30,248 nucleotides of DNA from Chara braunii (Eukaryota; Streptophyta; Charophyceae; Charales; Characeae), in the NCBI GenBank assembly GCA_003427395.1, contig BFEA01000215.1:615239-645486 (forward strand). The letters run 5' to 3'. The notes beneath the pieces are model-generated. The model searched no databases, was not told where the DNA came from, and was given only the letters and a program-made list of their open reading frames with translations. Both the position numbers and the translations under genes were made by a program. Shown here one piece after another: positions 9,290 to 18,720 of the stretch (position 1 is its first letter; the number at the start of each line of letters is the position of its first letter).

Positions 9290-10000
9290 GTCTTAGTTGT
9301 GCGTCTACTACAGCAGCTGCTGGACTTGCTACGGGTTGTTGCGATTGGTGAGCAGCGCTGTACTATTGAGCACGCTGGGTCTTGCTGCAGAAGCAACTGC
9401 TACACACTGTTGTATATAGTGGCGAACTGTTGTGGGTTGGAATCACTGATATGAGATTTATGCAATACTATGTGGACTTCTATATATGAACTGAATACGC
9501 CACGATGTGTGGTGAGCGCGGTGCACGTGGACTGGGTGCAATACTTTGCGAGTTATGAACGAGGCGGACAAGGGGGCTGGAGTTTGAGCAGAGAGAGTGG
9601 TGATTTTGTGTTCTGACAAACCAAGCGGGCAAGTACTGCCTGTCGGGGATAAAAGTGGGGCAAGTGCAGCAAACAATTGGGGAACAAACGGGACGTAGTG
9701 GTGACTAACACAGGCAACAATACTACTGCTTTTTGCTTAGTAGTAGGCCAGCCACGAGGGTTGCGGACTTACCTGCCACCTTTGTACTCTTAATCGTGCT
9801 GCTGTTCCATCTCAAGATGGTTGCAGGCGGTATTCCTTGAGTCGCAACCTGCAGACTGTTGTTGGAGAAAGCTGTTGCCTACTGCTGCTGGCTGCCGCTG
9901 GTTATTGTACACTGTTGCGAACTTCGGGCATACTACTGCATGCTGTTGCGACCTACTGTTGGATGCTGCTAACTGGCACGGGTTGCTGTGTAGCGACGGA
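9290..10000. repeat. CTG/TTG-rich degenerate low-complexity tract
   Basis: CTGCTG, CTGTTG and TTGCTG words recur irregularly (for example ACTGCTGCTGGCTGCCGCTGG near 9884). It is not a clean microsatellite. No supported gene overlaps it. Confidence 0.55.
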
Positions 10001-10646
10001 GGGGCTAAGAAGAGGTGCTGGAACTCAAAGGGACGGTCAGTACAATGATTTGGGAGGTCGGTGGGGGTAACTGGGGGAGTGAACTTAACAGTGGACTTCA
10101 GAGGTTGACCAAGCTGCTGCGTTTTTGGCCATCATTGCGGGACCCTCATGCGCATCAAGGAACCAAGGCCCTCTCCTGCGAGTCTGAGCGCACTCTCCTT
10201 GGATCTGAGAGTCTGAAATCTATCTCTTTCTGCCCTTCTTACTCTAAGTCTAGTTTGTTGGTTACGAGAGGAAGGCAGCAGGCGGGATTTCAACCCGTAG
10301 GACCGCATCAAGACTTTGTGGGAAGTCCACTCACCGATTGCGGGAGCTCTGCCGGAACCTAGGCGGGGTTCTGGAGGCAGGGAACCATCAGGTATATCAT
10401 CTTTCTATCTGTATGACCCCATATCACCTATGTTTGCCTATCCCTCATTAGTCTGACTGATGTATGCATTAGACTGTCCCTATGATTCTTGCTTTCTGTT
10501 CAGGACATAATCAGAGTGAATGGAAAGAATGTATGAGAGTGAAGCTTAAGTTTCATTTTTATTTTGACTAAAGCAGACTAAGAGAATGAACTGGGGGAAG
10601 GTGGGAGGAAGACAGACTGAATACGTTTGACTGGGTCGGCCAAGGA

Positions 10647-11245
10647 CTGAGCATTGTTTCTAAGCTGAATGACTCAGGGCTGTGTTTATTTGACTGTTTT
10701 CTGAAGGGCCAGACATTGTTTCTAAGTTGAATGACCTGGTTGCTGGCTTGCCTGATGTGAAAGGGTTTTCTTGTTTCATTCTGAGGGAGGATTTCTAGTC
10801 TAAGGCTGAGCATTGTTTCTAAGCTGAATGGCTTAGCCTGAAAACCCCGCACATAAGTATAACCTGAGTATAAAAGGAGGTATTTTACATATATTTGCAT
10901 GTGAACTGGCAGCTGGGCATTGTTTCCAAGCCGAATGGCCCAGCGTTAAGCCATATCACGAAAAAGAGAAGGGAAAATACGAACTATAATTGGAAATGGA
11001 TTGGGCAAGCTGATCGTTGTTTCCAAGCCGAATGGTTCAGTCCCCTGCCCATATTTGCACCTTCTTTTGAGAACTAAATCAGAGAATTACTAAACTTTGG
11101 ATATTAAACAGTTCAGGGCGTCTAGGCATTGTTTCCAAGCCGAATGGTCTAACCAAACGTCCAAAGAAGAGAAAAGTAGTAGTGCCACCTGTTCGTGTAT
11201 ATCCTAAAGGCACACTGGACATTGTTTCCAAGCCGAATGGTCCAG
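10647..11245 (+). repeat. Family 1: seven-copy structured hairpin array with invariant loop
   Basis: Seven copies of one hairpin span 10647-10677, 10709-10739, 10803-10839, 10912-10944, 11010-11040, 11123-11151 and 11215-11245, spaced 62-113 bp (mostly about 100). Each has a variable lower stem, one unpaired base on the 3' side (A in copies 1-2, G in copies 3-7), a CATT/AATG upper stem and a 12-nt loop, GTTTCYAAGCYG. Lower stems change in both strands: CTGAG/CTCAG, CCAG/CTGG, AGGCTGAG/CTTAGCCT, GCTGGG/CCCAGC, CTGA/TCAG, TAGG/TCTA and CTGGA/TCCAG. Copy 5 has CGTT in place of CATT, which keeps a G-U pair. Spacers do not resemble each other. This is the pattern of a conserved RNA (or DNA) fold. 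I know no named family with this loop. The strand is assumed. Confidence 0.85.
11002..11051 (+). other. Outer stem of the family 1 element (copy 5; others similar)
   Basis: Four of the seven hairpins have a second, outer helix reached across about 5 unpaired nucleotides on the 3' side and 0-2 on the 5' side. Copy 4 has TGGC/GCCA, copy 5 TGGGCA/TGCCCA (11002-11007 with 11046-11051), copy 6 GGGCGT/ACGTCC and copy 7 ACA/TGT. The sequences differ but the architecture is kept. I do not see the outer helix in copies 1-3. Confidence 0.55.
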
Positions 11246-11535
11246 CATTAGTGTCATATGTAAGTTGTGTATAAGGGTTGAGGGATCTGAAGACTCACGA
11301 ACTATCTTATGAGAAATAACATGGGATAGTAAAAACGCTTACCCTTGAGGTTTGACCTGCCTGTGACTGAGTGATGCCACTACTTAGTCCGATTTTCAGT
11401 TGATAGGTAGTTGCTTTATTTGCTCGCCACCTGCTAGAGCCATAAAAGTTAGTTTCAATTCCTGCATTTTTCTAGGGCTGAGACTTTTTACTTAGAACAA
11501 TTTTCGCATTTTCTGGGATCTTTTATTATACTTCG

Positions 11536-12090
11536 GTTTTGTATAAATCTTGGTAAGCCAATTTCTCTACGGGAAGCGCTGACGAAATTTCTACAAAACC
11601 AAGGAGTTAGTCAAAACTTTGCCTTCTTCAGAATCCGGTCTCGTTGATTTTTTGACTTAGTAAGAATCTGGGAAGCCTCCTGTTCTAAAGGAAGTGCTGC
11701 CAAAATTTTTACTAATTCAGGGAGTTAAACAAAATTGGACCTTGAAGGGTCAAAGTCATTTTCAAGATTCTAAACTTAGCTTTGTATAAATCTTGGAATA
11801 ACACTTTCTTTACGGGAAGCGCTGCCGAAATTTCTACAAATATAAGGAGTTGGTTAAAATCATGTCTTAACAGAACTTAGGCTTTATGTTTGAGTTCATA
11901 TCTGATGTAGTGTAAATATGGGAAGTCCTCCTTTCTAAAGGAAGTGCTGCCCAAATTTTTGCTAAGTCAGGGAGTTAGACAAATTTTGACTTTCGAAAAT
12001 CCAAAGGTTTGATTTTTTTGTCTGTATAAATTCTGCGCTGACACTTTTCCTACGGGAAGCGCTGCCGAAATTTTTTGAGTTTAGAGGAGT
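11536..12090 (+). repeat. Family 2: five-copy structured repeat with covarying stem and possible pseudoknot
   Basis: Five copies are anchored by GGAAG(C/T)GCTG at 11572, 11690, 11815, 11940 and 12055, with spacing 118, 125, 125 and 115 bp. Copies A, C and E share ACGGGAAGCGCTG; B and D share TAAAGGAAGTGCTGCC, so two subtypes alternate. The outer arms pair and covary: TTTGTA/TACAAA (A, C), TTAGTA/TACTAA (B) and TAGTG/TGCTA with G-U pairs (D), each stacked on AAAT/ATTT (GAAT in B). After the 5' arm, CTT or CTG in the loop matches AAG or CAG downstream of the 3' arm (A and C versus B), suggesting an H-type pseudoknot. A conserved GGAGTT follows. Copy E is partly decayed. I recognise no known riboswitch or ribozyme. 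Confidence 0.8.
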
Positions 12091-12900
12091 TCGAATATAC
12101 TTAACGGGTGGCAATTCTGGGAGACCCACTCCGTGTAGAGAAGGTTACGCTAGGGTCTACCCTTACTTGACACCTGATTAGAGGTAGGTTTAAGCCTGAT
12201 TAATTAGGATAATTTGGGTGAGGTCGTGACATGAAGATTATTCTCCATAAACTTATAGACTTAGCTTGGGGATTGACCTGTCTTGTGTTACAGGTCTTCG
12301 TGAACGAGTCGATTCAGGATCTTGGGCTAGATTCAGCTTTGATCCCACGAGGATCACCTTCTGTTATCACTGATAACAGGTCGGTCGCCGATTCGTCGGT
12401 TTACGACTTAATTCCAACTCACCCTCAATACTCAACCTAAAAAAGTTTTAGCCCTTGTGATTTTATTGTTTTGTTAAGGTTTCACCCGGACTTTTCTTGA
12501 ATGGTCATTTAACAAAAATACTGAGTATTTAATTATGGTTGGTTGGCTGGAGGTTGGGGCTTGCATGGTTAAAGCAAGGGGTATGAGTACAGGGAGTGGT
12601 TGGGGTTGACTCCGTGTAGTGCGTGGACTTTGTTGGACCTTTGAAGTGATTGCAGGTATGTTCTGTGGTTCGGGTTTTGGATTTGATTGTCTGCAATCAC
12701 ACATATACATATGGTTGTGAGGAGCCCCACTTTGATTGTGAGAAGTGATCGTCACATACTTACCCCCTTGTATATATATATATATGTGTGTACCTATGTT
12801 GGAAGCTCACATGGCCCAAAGGGTCAGCGTATTAAGGGTTAAATAGGGGTTGAGGTCGGTAGCAAACCCCTTCCTCTTGAGTGTATATTTTTTTTGATTT
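12091..12900. other. Non-coding stretch after the structured arrays
   Basis: No supported gene. Hairpins are present: CTGTTATC/GATAACAG (12361-12379) and GATCC/GGATC just before it. A (TA)n run lies at about 12772-12785. It is part of the gag-pol interval. Confidence 0.5.
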
Positions 12901-12903
12901 CTT

Positions 12904-13800
12904 GGTTGGACGTTGGTCCTGGGGCGGGATTCGAGGTCCTTGTCCAGGACATCCCAAACCCTAGGCTCTGCAGAGAAGGAGCCTTCCCTCGCGCAGAGCC
13001 TATCTGCCCTGCCCGCCGAAACACCCAACCTAGAGAGCAGAGATGTCGCGGGGGCTGAACGACATGTCCTTCAGCCGTTCAATATCGTGAGGGGTAACCC
13101 CTTACGATATATTCCTTCAGCCATTCAATATCGCGAGGCCGGAACTGCGACTACCGCGTATGACTAGCATCGCCGGTTGGTATGAGACATGCCTGCAGCC
13201 GCGCAGCTTTATATCAAAATCTTGCGCGCGACGTTTCGTCGTCCTAGGGTCTGGAGTTACGGGATCAAGAGACTCGTACATATGCATGAGTGTTCAGCAT
13301 CGGTGTAGACCGCGGTGCCAACCAAAAAAAAAACGGGGGTACCCAAGTTTGTGATTTCGGGGCCGGGAGGCCTTCGGCCTACATTTGCTTTTTAGGATTA
13401 TTATGGTTGGACGTTGTAGTCAGTGGCAGCCATCAAAGTCAAACCCCTTGACTTCTTTTCAGGCCCTAGATGATGGGGCTGGTCTCCAGGGCGATAAGAG
13501 ACGACTCCCACCACATGCATGAACCTGTGTACCACCCACTCTCCGCAAGGTGCAGAAGAGGGTATGGTTTTCAACCGCACCTGGCGGTTGTCCAGCATCG
13601 AGAGATTAACCCTCAAGGCGCGTGTCAGCCAACACTTGAGTGTCGAATGGGACCCTCGCGATTAACGAGGGCCGCATGAGTATGGGTACTGCATAGTACA
13701 CCATCACTGTAACCGCTTGCGTAGGCTTGCATTGCGAGTCGATATGAGGAAGCCCTGCGTCCGCGCGATTCTATACTGAGTCTCGCTCGCGACGCTTATC
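12904..13800. repeat. Hairpin-dense block with a diverged ~0.5-kb direct duplication
   Basis: GGTTGGACGTTG occurs at 12904-12915 and 13405-13416. A 53-bp stretch from 13181 resembles one from 13743 (both start TATGAG, contain CCGCGC and end GCGCGACG or CTCGCGACG), so two diverged copies lie in tandem. Strong hairpins include TAGGCTCTGC/GCAGAGCCTA (12962-13002), a 13-bp stem from ATATCGT to ACGATAT (13082-13110), a UUCG-type loop in AGGC-CTTCG-GCCT (13368-13380), ACACT/AGTGT (13632-13643) and CCCTCG/CGAGGG (13653-13671). A 26-bp direct repeat beginning TCCTTCAGCC occurs at about 13068 and 13113. Confidence 0.6.
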
Positions 13801-14142
13801 CAATGCCGCATTGGAAGATTATGGGAAGGCTACCGAGGGACTAGGAGCGTCGTCGCGTTGGTTATGTGGTGTCGTTTCGTGTGTGGGTGTGTTATTTTTA
13901 TGTTCCTTATAGTGGTGTGCGCGTGGCGTGTGGGATACATCCTAGTCGACGGGCGACGGGTCGCGCTTGGGAATTCAGCCCCCCAAGATGTCGGTTCGCG
14001 TGCGGGTCCGATAGAGGCGTATTACCGCGCGTACCCCCTATGCTACAGCGAACGAGAAACGCCCTCGGCTGGTCCACCTCTGCGATTGCAACTGATCAGC
14101 TTTCGTACTGTAGACTGGTAGCTCGGCGGGGATACGCCCACC

Positions 14143-14307
14143 NNNNNNNNNNNNNNNNNNNNNNNNNNNNNNNNNNNNNNNNNNNNNNNNNNNNNNNNNN
14201 NNNNNNNNNNNNNNNNNNNNNNNNNNNNNNNNNNNNNNNNNNNNNNNNNNNNNNNNNNNNNNNNNNNNNNNNNNNNNNNNNNNNNNNNNNNNNNNNNNNN
14301 NNNNNNN
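14143..14307. other. Assembly gap (165 N)
   Basis: The run of N separates the non-coding interval from the first part of pol. Any left boundary of pol, or right boundary of a nested insertion, may be hidden here. Confidence 0.98.
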
Positions 14308-14928
14308 GGCTCGCGAGAGGTATGGCTGGCGCACTCGGTCGGAGCGGCTTGCGGAAGCTCCCTGTATATATTCGCGACGAGGATTAACTCCAACTCCTGC
14401 GTGATGCGACCAAGAGGGTCCCGCGCTACCCTTGAGTAGTGCCGGACCGATGTGCTCGACAACGAAAGCACATTAACTACGATGGAGGAAGCTGCTGAAC
14501 TAATCCCGTTGGATCAATATGTAACGCTCGGTTACCCGGGGTTTGGGATGATTGGAACGATTAGACCCGCGCCAGAACAAAGGGAAGTGGCGGAATGGCG
14601 ACCTTCTCCAGGGGAAATGGAGTCAGGAGGACCCACCTTCTCTACGGGGGAAATCGATGTTCTCAACATCGTCCGAGCCTTGGATCATCGGATTCCTCTT
14701 CCGATTGGTCATCTACTTTCGATATCGGAACAAACCAACGAACGAATGTTGCAACACTGCAAAGCGAATCGAAAACGATTCGCCTTTGCCCGAACAACGA
14801 GCACAAAAGCGAAAAATCCCACGCCTGATGAAAATGCAGCAGGTACTTCAGACCCGATACGATTAGGATTGATTCAAAACGATGATCATTTCCTACGGAT
14901 TAAACCAATACCATGGAAATCCGCATAA
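14308..14928 (+). pseudogene. pol: pol N-terminal region before protease
   Basis: One frame is open from the gap to 14926 except for a TAG at 14437-14439. It ends with TAA at 14926-14928, and the same frame continues into the protease. The segment with ALDHRIPLPIGHLLSISEQ followed by a KANRKRF basic stretch resembles the linker preceding the protease in plant and fungal Ty3/gypsy polyproteins, where a 'plg-LLSLS' motif is common. The first residues after the gap may belong to the inserted segment rather than to pol. Confidence 0.6.
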
Positions 14929-15296
14929 TGTGATATCGAGGCACGGGGAATCCCGTACAATGCTATCATTGATTCTGGGGCCGCTGTCCTAGCTATCTCA
15001 TTATGGGTCGTTGAAAGAGCAGGAAGAAAGAACGATTTAATCATGCTTATAGAAAAAGAACAGCTCGTTTCCGCAGATGAAGAAAAGATTAAAACCGTGG
15101 GACAGATGACTAATGCTGCTTTTCGATTAGGAAAAGTACATGCTTTGGGAGATGTCGTAGTTTTGGACGTAACGTCCTTTTTGGCCTTCCCTCTCTTGTG
15201 GCCTTGCGAGCCAATCTAGATTTCGAAAGACGATCCATTGTCCTCCGTAATACAAGAGGAAAGCCCTATGTTGTACCTATGCGACTGACCCTTTGA
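14929..15296 (+). pseudogene. pol: Aspartic protease domain of pol
   Basis: The catalytic motif IIDSGAAVLAIS is encoded at about 14965-15000 (DSGA at 14971-14982), typical of retroviral-type aspartic proteases that cut the polyprotein. A frameshift lies between about 15160 and 15183. The domain then ends in the other frame with GLPSLVALRANLDFERRSIV, the usual 'G-L/I' and hydrophobic end of such proteases. A TGA follows at 15294-15296. Confidence 0.8.
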
Positions 15297-15938
15297 ACCA
15301 CAGCTAGCGTAACCCCGCGAGTTTCTCCCATGATGGTGGGAACTCTCCGCGTGATTACCTGAGATAACTCTCCTGACGGTGAACAATCTCTGAAGGACGC
15401 GGACAACAGTGACGAGGATGATCCAGTAATTTTGAAAATGGCGCAACAACGTATCTATTACCCTATGCAACGAGCAAACACAAGATCGCTAAGCCTGACT
15501 GATCACAGTCTACAAAGAACGCAAGCCATGATTATGGGTGAACCCCTCGTGCAAATTTTGGGGATGGTTGATTCTTTGGAACCCCCTCGAACCCTGTACG
15601 AAGGTATCTTCCCTTTACTCGCACGATATAATGACAAAAGGCACTACTGCAACATCACGAATCTCCCACGATCTCTTTTTTTGACACCTGCAAAAGAGAT
15701 ACGAATGATACGTTTAGGGGCGGAGACCAATTCTTTGGAACCCCCTGAGCGCCTCGAAACCGGATTCGGAATTAAAATCGCAACGAAACCAGTGCCACGG
15801 CAGGACATTCGAGACGGAATAACACCGGAAGAACACGTGGCCATTCGAGAACAGGATGCACAGATGATGGCCACGGTATTCTCCTAGCGATCGGACAATT
15901 CGTTTATTTTCGGGCCCCCGCCCGAAAACACTAAGCGG
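15297..15938 (+). pseudogene. pol: pol spacer between protease and RT
   Basis: The same frame as the end of the protease continues for about 210 codons. It has TGA at 15360-15362 and TAG at 15885-15887, then passes without shift into the RT. The stretch LEPPRTLYEGIF and a second LEPPERLETGF form a weak internal repeat. No domain is recognised. Spacers of this kind precede the RT in many Ty3/gypsy elements. Confidence 0.55.
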
Positions 15939-16851
15939 GTGAGTACGAAACACATCGATGCACGGATATGGGATGAGCTGTACGAGTTGCACGTGCCCCA
16001 ATACATACCGGATGAGATCCATCATCTAATCGCAGAAATTCTAAAAGAATACAAAGGAGGGATTAGTCTGACAGACACAGACATTGGACAGTCGTTAATC
16101 ATACAACACGAGATTCAAATTGGAAACCATCCCCCGATCCATTGTAAGCCTTATAGATACTCCCTAGTAGAATGGAAAACGGCCCTTGAGCGGATTCGAG
16201 AATTCAAAGCGAATGGTTGGATCGAACCTGCCACTGGGCCATGGTCGTTCCCGGTAGTATTGGTACCGAAGAAGAACAGATCGATCCGCATATGCATTGA
16301 TTATCGCAAGTTGAATGACATCACGATTATAGATGTGTACCCCTTCCCAGGATTGATGATTTGCTGGATGCGATTGGATGTGCTAATTATTTCAGTAAAT
16401 TTGATATTTGCCACGATTTTCATCACATTCTGGTTAAGAAGGAAGATCGACCGAAAACGGCGTTTGTATTGTTTAAAGGCACGTGGCAGTGGGTTCGATG
16501 TCCGATGGGGTTTGCAACGCGCCTGCCACATTTCAACAGGCTATGAACGTGACGTTCCAGAACTTCGTCAACAAGACGTGGCTCACTCAGGGGATGATTA
16601 ACTTTTGCGTCATCGTGTATATGGACGACATCCTCGTCTACTTGGAGACCTTTCACAGGCATGCACAACACATCGAATGGACACTGGGAGCTCTGAGAGA
16701 CGCTGGGTTCAAGATCGCGCTTGAGAAGAGCGAGTTTTTCCTCTCGGAAATCTCGTTCTTAGGTTACGTGGTAACACGTGGAGGACTGCGACTAGATTCA
16801 AGGAAAGTCGCAGCGGTGAAAGATGCTCATGTCCCCACGTCAGTAATGTAG
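15939..16851 (+). pseudogene. pol: Reverse transcriptase domain (YMDD)
   Basis: RT blocks appear in order: WIEPATGPWSFPVVLVPKKN and ICIDYRKLND, then after a frameshift near 16345 FSKFDICHDFHHILV and KTAFVLFKGTWQWVRCPMGF, and after a second shift near 16500-16520 APATFQQAMN and VYMDDILVY (YMDD at 16618-16629), followed by FFLSEISFLGYVV. The domain copies the RNA into cDNA. In FDICHDFHHI the Asp of the first catalytic block is present. The TAG at 16849-16851 is in frame with what follows. Confidence 0.9.
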
Positions 16852-17544
16852 GTTCGAGCTTTCCTGGGACTAGCATCGTACTACCGTCGTTTTATCAAAG
16901 GCTTCGCTGCGATTGTGCGACCTCTAACGAATCTGCTACGAAAGGACCAGCCCCTCAGTTGGAACGCATAGTGCGAACAAGTCTTCGCCACCCTCAAAGG
17001 CACTCTGGCGACAACACCTATTTTGATCCGGTCGGACCTTACGAAGCAGTTCATTCTCATCACGGACTGGCAGCCAGAGGCGATTTCCGCTATTCTAGCG
17101 CAGAAGGGGAACGACGATCGAGAGCACGTCATCGAATACGTGTACCGTACGGTGCCAGATGAACGAAGGAACAATTCAACCCCGCAAGGTGAATGTTATA
17201 CCGTGGTCTGGGGAATTCGACAGTTCCATCCGTACTTGTACCTACAGAAGTTCCTCCTTGTAACTGATCACGAGCCATTGTTGGCTCTCAAAAAGCTTAC
17301 TAATTATACGGGTATGATTGGACGGTGGGCGGTGCACCTACAAGAATATGACTTCAACATCATCCATCGAAAGATAGAGAGACACGACAACATGGACGGG
17401 TTGACACGTCTGCATCTCCCCGCTAAGGTACCTAAGGGTGAAGAAATCATTCCGTGGAAGGAGCCAGAGTCAGCTAACGGACCCAAGTACGGACAAGTGG
17501 CAGTCCTTCCACGTGGCAAGAAGCAGACGATTGGCAACGGGTGA
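16852..17544 (+). pseudogene. pol: RT connection and RNase H domain
   Basis: It continues the RT frame with VRAFLGLASYYRRFIKGF, the usual RT-RNase H junction of Ty3/gypsy. After an in-frame TAG (16969-16971) come CEQVFATLKGTLATTP, FILITDWQPEAISAIL (the first RNase H Asp), QGECYTVVWGIRQFHPYLY (the Glu region) and FLLVTDHEPLLAL. The domain removes the RNA strand after cDNA synthesis. The frame ends at 17542-17544, and the next domain is in another frame. Confidence 0.85.
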
Positions 17545-17995
17545 CGGAGGTAATCCTACAACTTCTCTCTCTCCCCTCTCGTCTTCATCTTTCCTCTCCC
17601 TACCCGACAAATTTTGTTATTTTTGTGAAGTGATCTCGCGCGTCTACTCGATCTCAATGCGTCCTAGTGGGGAAGGGTATGCAGAATGGATAGATTGTCG
17701 ACATTGTGTCGCAAGAGCCCACGGCTCGTGCATCCTGTACAAAAATGGCGATAAGCCTTGGTTGTGTTCCTTATGTCGGACTGATAAGATCCCGACTGAG
17801 GCTCGATTTCTCGACGCCACGTCAGAAGGGTTGGAAAAGATCCGAAAGTTTAGAAGGGCCGAGGTATGGACGGACATCGCTCTAATAGCTACCTTGGTAG
17901 GTAACCCCCTTAAGGACTTCACTAAGGAAGACCGGAGGAGGGCCAACGAAAGGGCTAGGGACTATCGCTGGAACGAGGGTCGGTTAGAAAAATGA
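17545..17995 (+). pseudogene. pol: PHD-type zinc finger within pol, between RNase H and integrase
   Basis: The new frame encodes a Cys4-His-Cys3 array: C-x2-C-x23-C-x2-C-x4-H-x2-C-x11-C-x2-C, with a Trp two residues before the seventh ligand (PWLCSLC). The first Cys is at 17615-17617 and the last near 17774-17776. This spacing and the Trp fit the PHD finger, which binds histone H3 tails in other proteins. A basic-acidic helix-rich stretch follows (about EGLEKIRKFRRAE to RRRANERARDYRWNEG) before TGA at 17993-17995. The same frame continues into the integrase, so the finger is part of pol. A different RING/PHD-like fold is possible. Confidence 0.75.
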
Positions 17996-18720
17996 AAGAC
18001 GGATGGTAGTGGGATTTGGATGGTAGTGCCGCACCCGTTCATGAGCTATGACTGGGTTAAGACGGCGCATGAGGAAACTGCAGCCCATTTTGCCGTACGA
18101 ATCATGGAAGCGGCAATCCACAAGAATGAATGGTATTGGCTCAATATTCGCGATAATGTGAAATTCATCGTCGCGAACTGCCAGGTCTGCACTGCTGACA
18201 AGGTGTTGATCCAGCCACCAAGATCGATAGTACCGACGATAGTTGAATGGCCTTTTCAAAGGGTTAGCATGGATACTACCGATATTGTGGTGCCCCCTGG
18301 AGCTAATAGCTGCGAGTATTCAATCCTACTCGCCTACTGGTATTCGTAGACCACTTTTCGAAATGGATTGAGACATACCCGTGTCGTACACGACAAGCGG
18401 CTGAAATTGCGCGATACGTCAATCGGTTTCTAGGGATGCACCAGGACACAAAGGAAATCTTGACCGACAATGGGGTAGAATTCAGAGGGGAAGTTTTAAG
18501 GAATCTGGTCGTACATGGCGTCGCCATTCGGAATACTGCACCCCACATGTCACAGTCTAACGACCTGGTAGAAAACGCAAATCGGGTGATAAAGACCGCA
18601 TTGCGACGAAACATCGCGGCACAGGATCCGAGGCCCTGGCCCGATATCGTAGATCACATCCTGGCGGTCCATCGAGGAACACCTTATGAATCGACGGGCC
18701 TTAGCCCCTTCCAATTATGA
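17996..18720 (+). pseudogene. pol: Integrase, HHCC and DDE core
   Basis: After VVPHPFMSYDWVKTAHEETA comes the zinc-binding region: the HEETAAH histidines, then YWLNIRDNVKFIVANCQVC. The catalytic core has D in VSMDTTDIVV (18272-18274), D in LTDNGVEFRG (18463-18465) and E in NDLVENANRVIKTAL (18571-18573). A frameshift lies near 18335-18350, at the end of YSILLAYWYS. The frame closes at 18718-18720 after RGTPYESTGLSPFQL, a hallmark of plant Ty3 integrases. It would join the cDNA to host DNA. Confidence 0.88.

Larger units (their letters stand above)
6313..10380. other. Non-coding segment between gag and pol, part 1
   Basis: About 4 kb has no recognised coding domain on either strand; open frames are short and motif-free. 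It contains an (AG)n run near 8213-8228, a G9 run near 8642 and a diverged direct repeat of ACTGTGAGA plus GATTTACTT near 8286-8305 and 8361-8385. Two related hairpins lie at 7571-7593 and 7747-7774. A CTG/TTG-rich tract spans about 9290-10000. It may be a nested element, but I could not find its ends. Confidence 0.5.

Noticed and set aside
9290-10000. CTG-rich tract as a CRISPR-like or regular satellite array.
   Set aside because: There is no constant unit or spacer length; it is degenerate low complexity.
11536-12090. Family 2 as a known ribozyme (twister, hammerhead, HDV-like) or riboswitch.
   Set aside because: The conserved cores of those families were not found. The fold is only a manual proposal.
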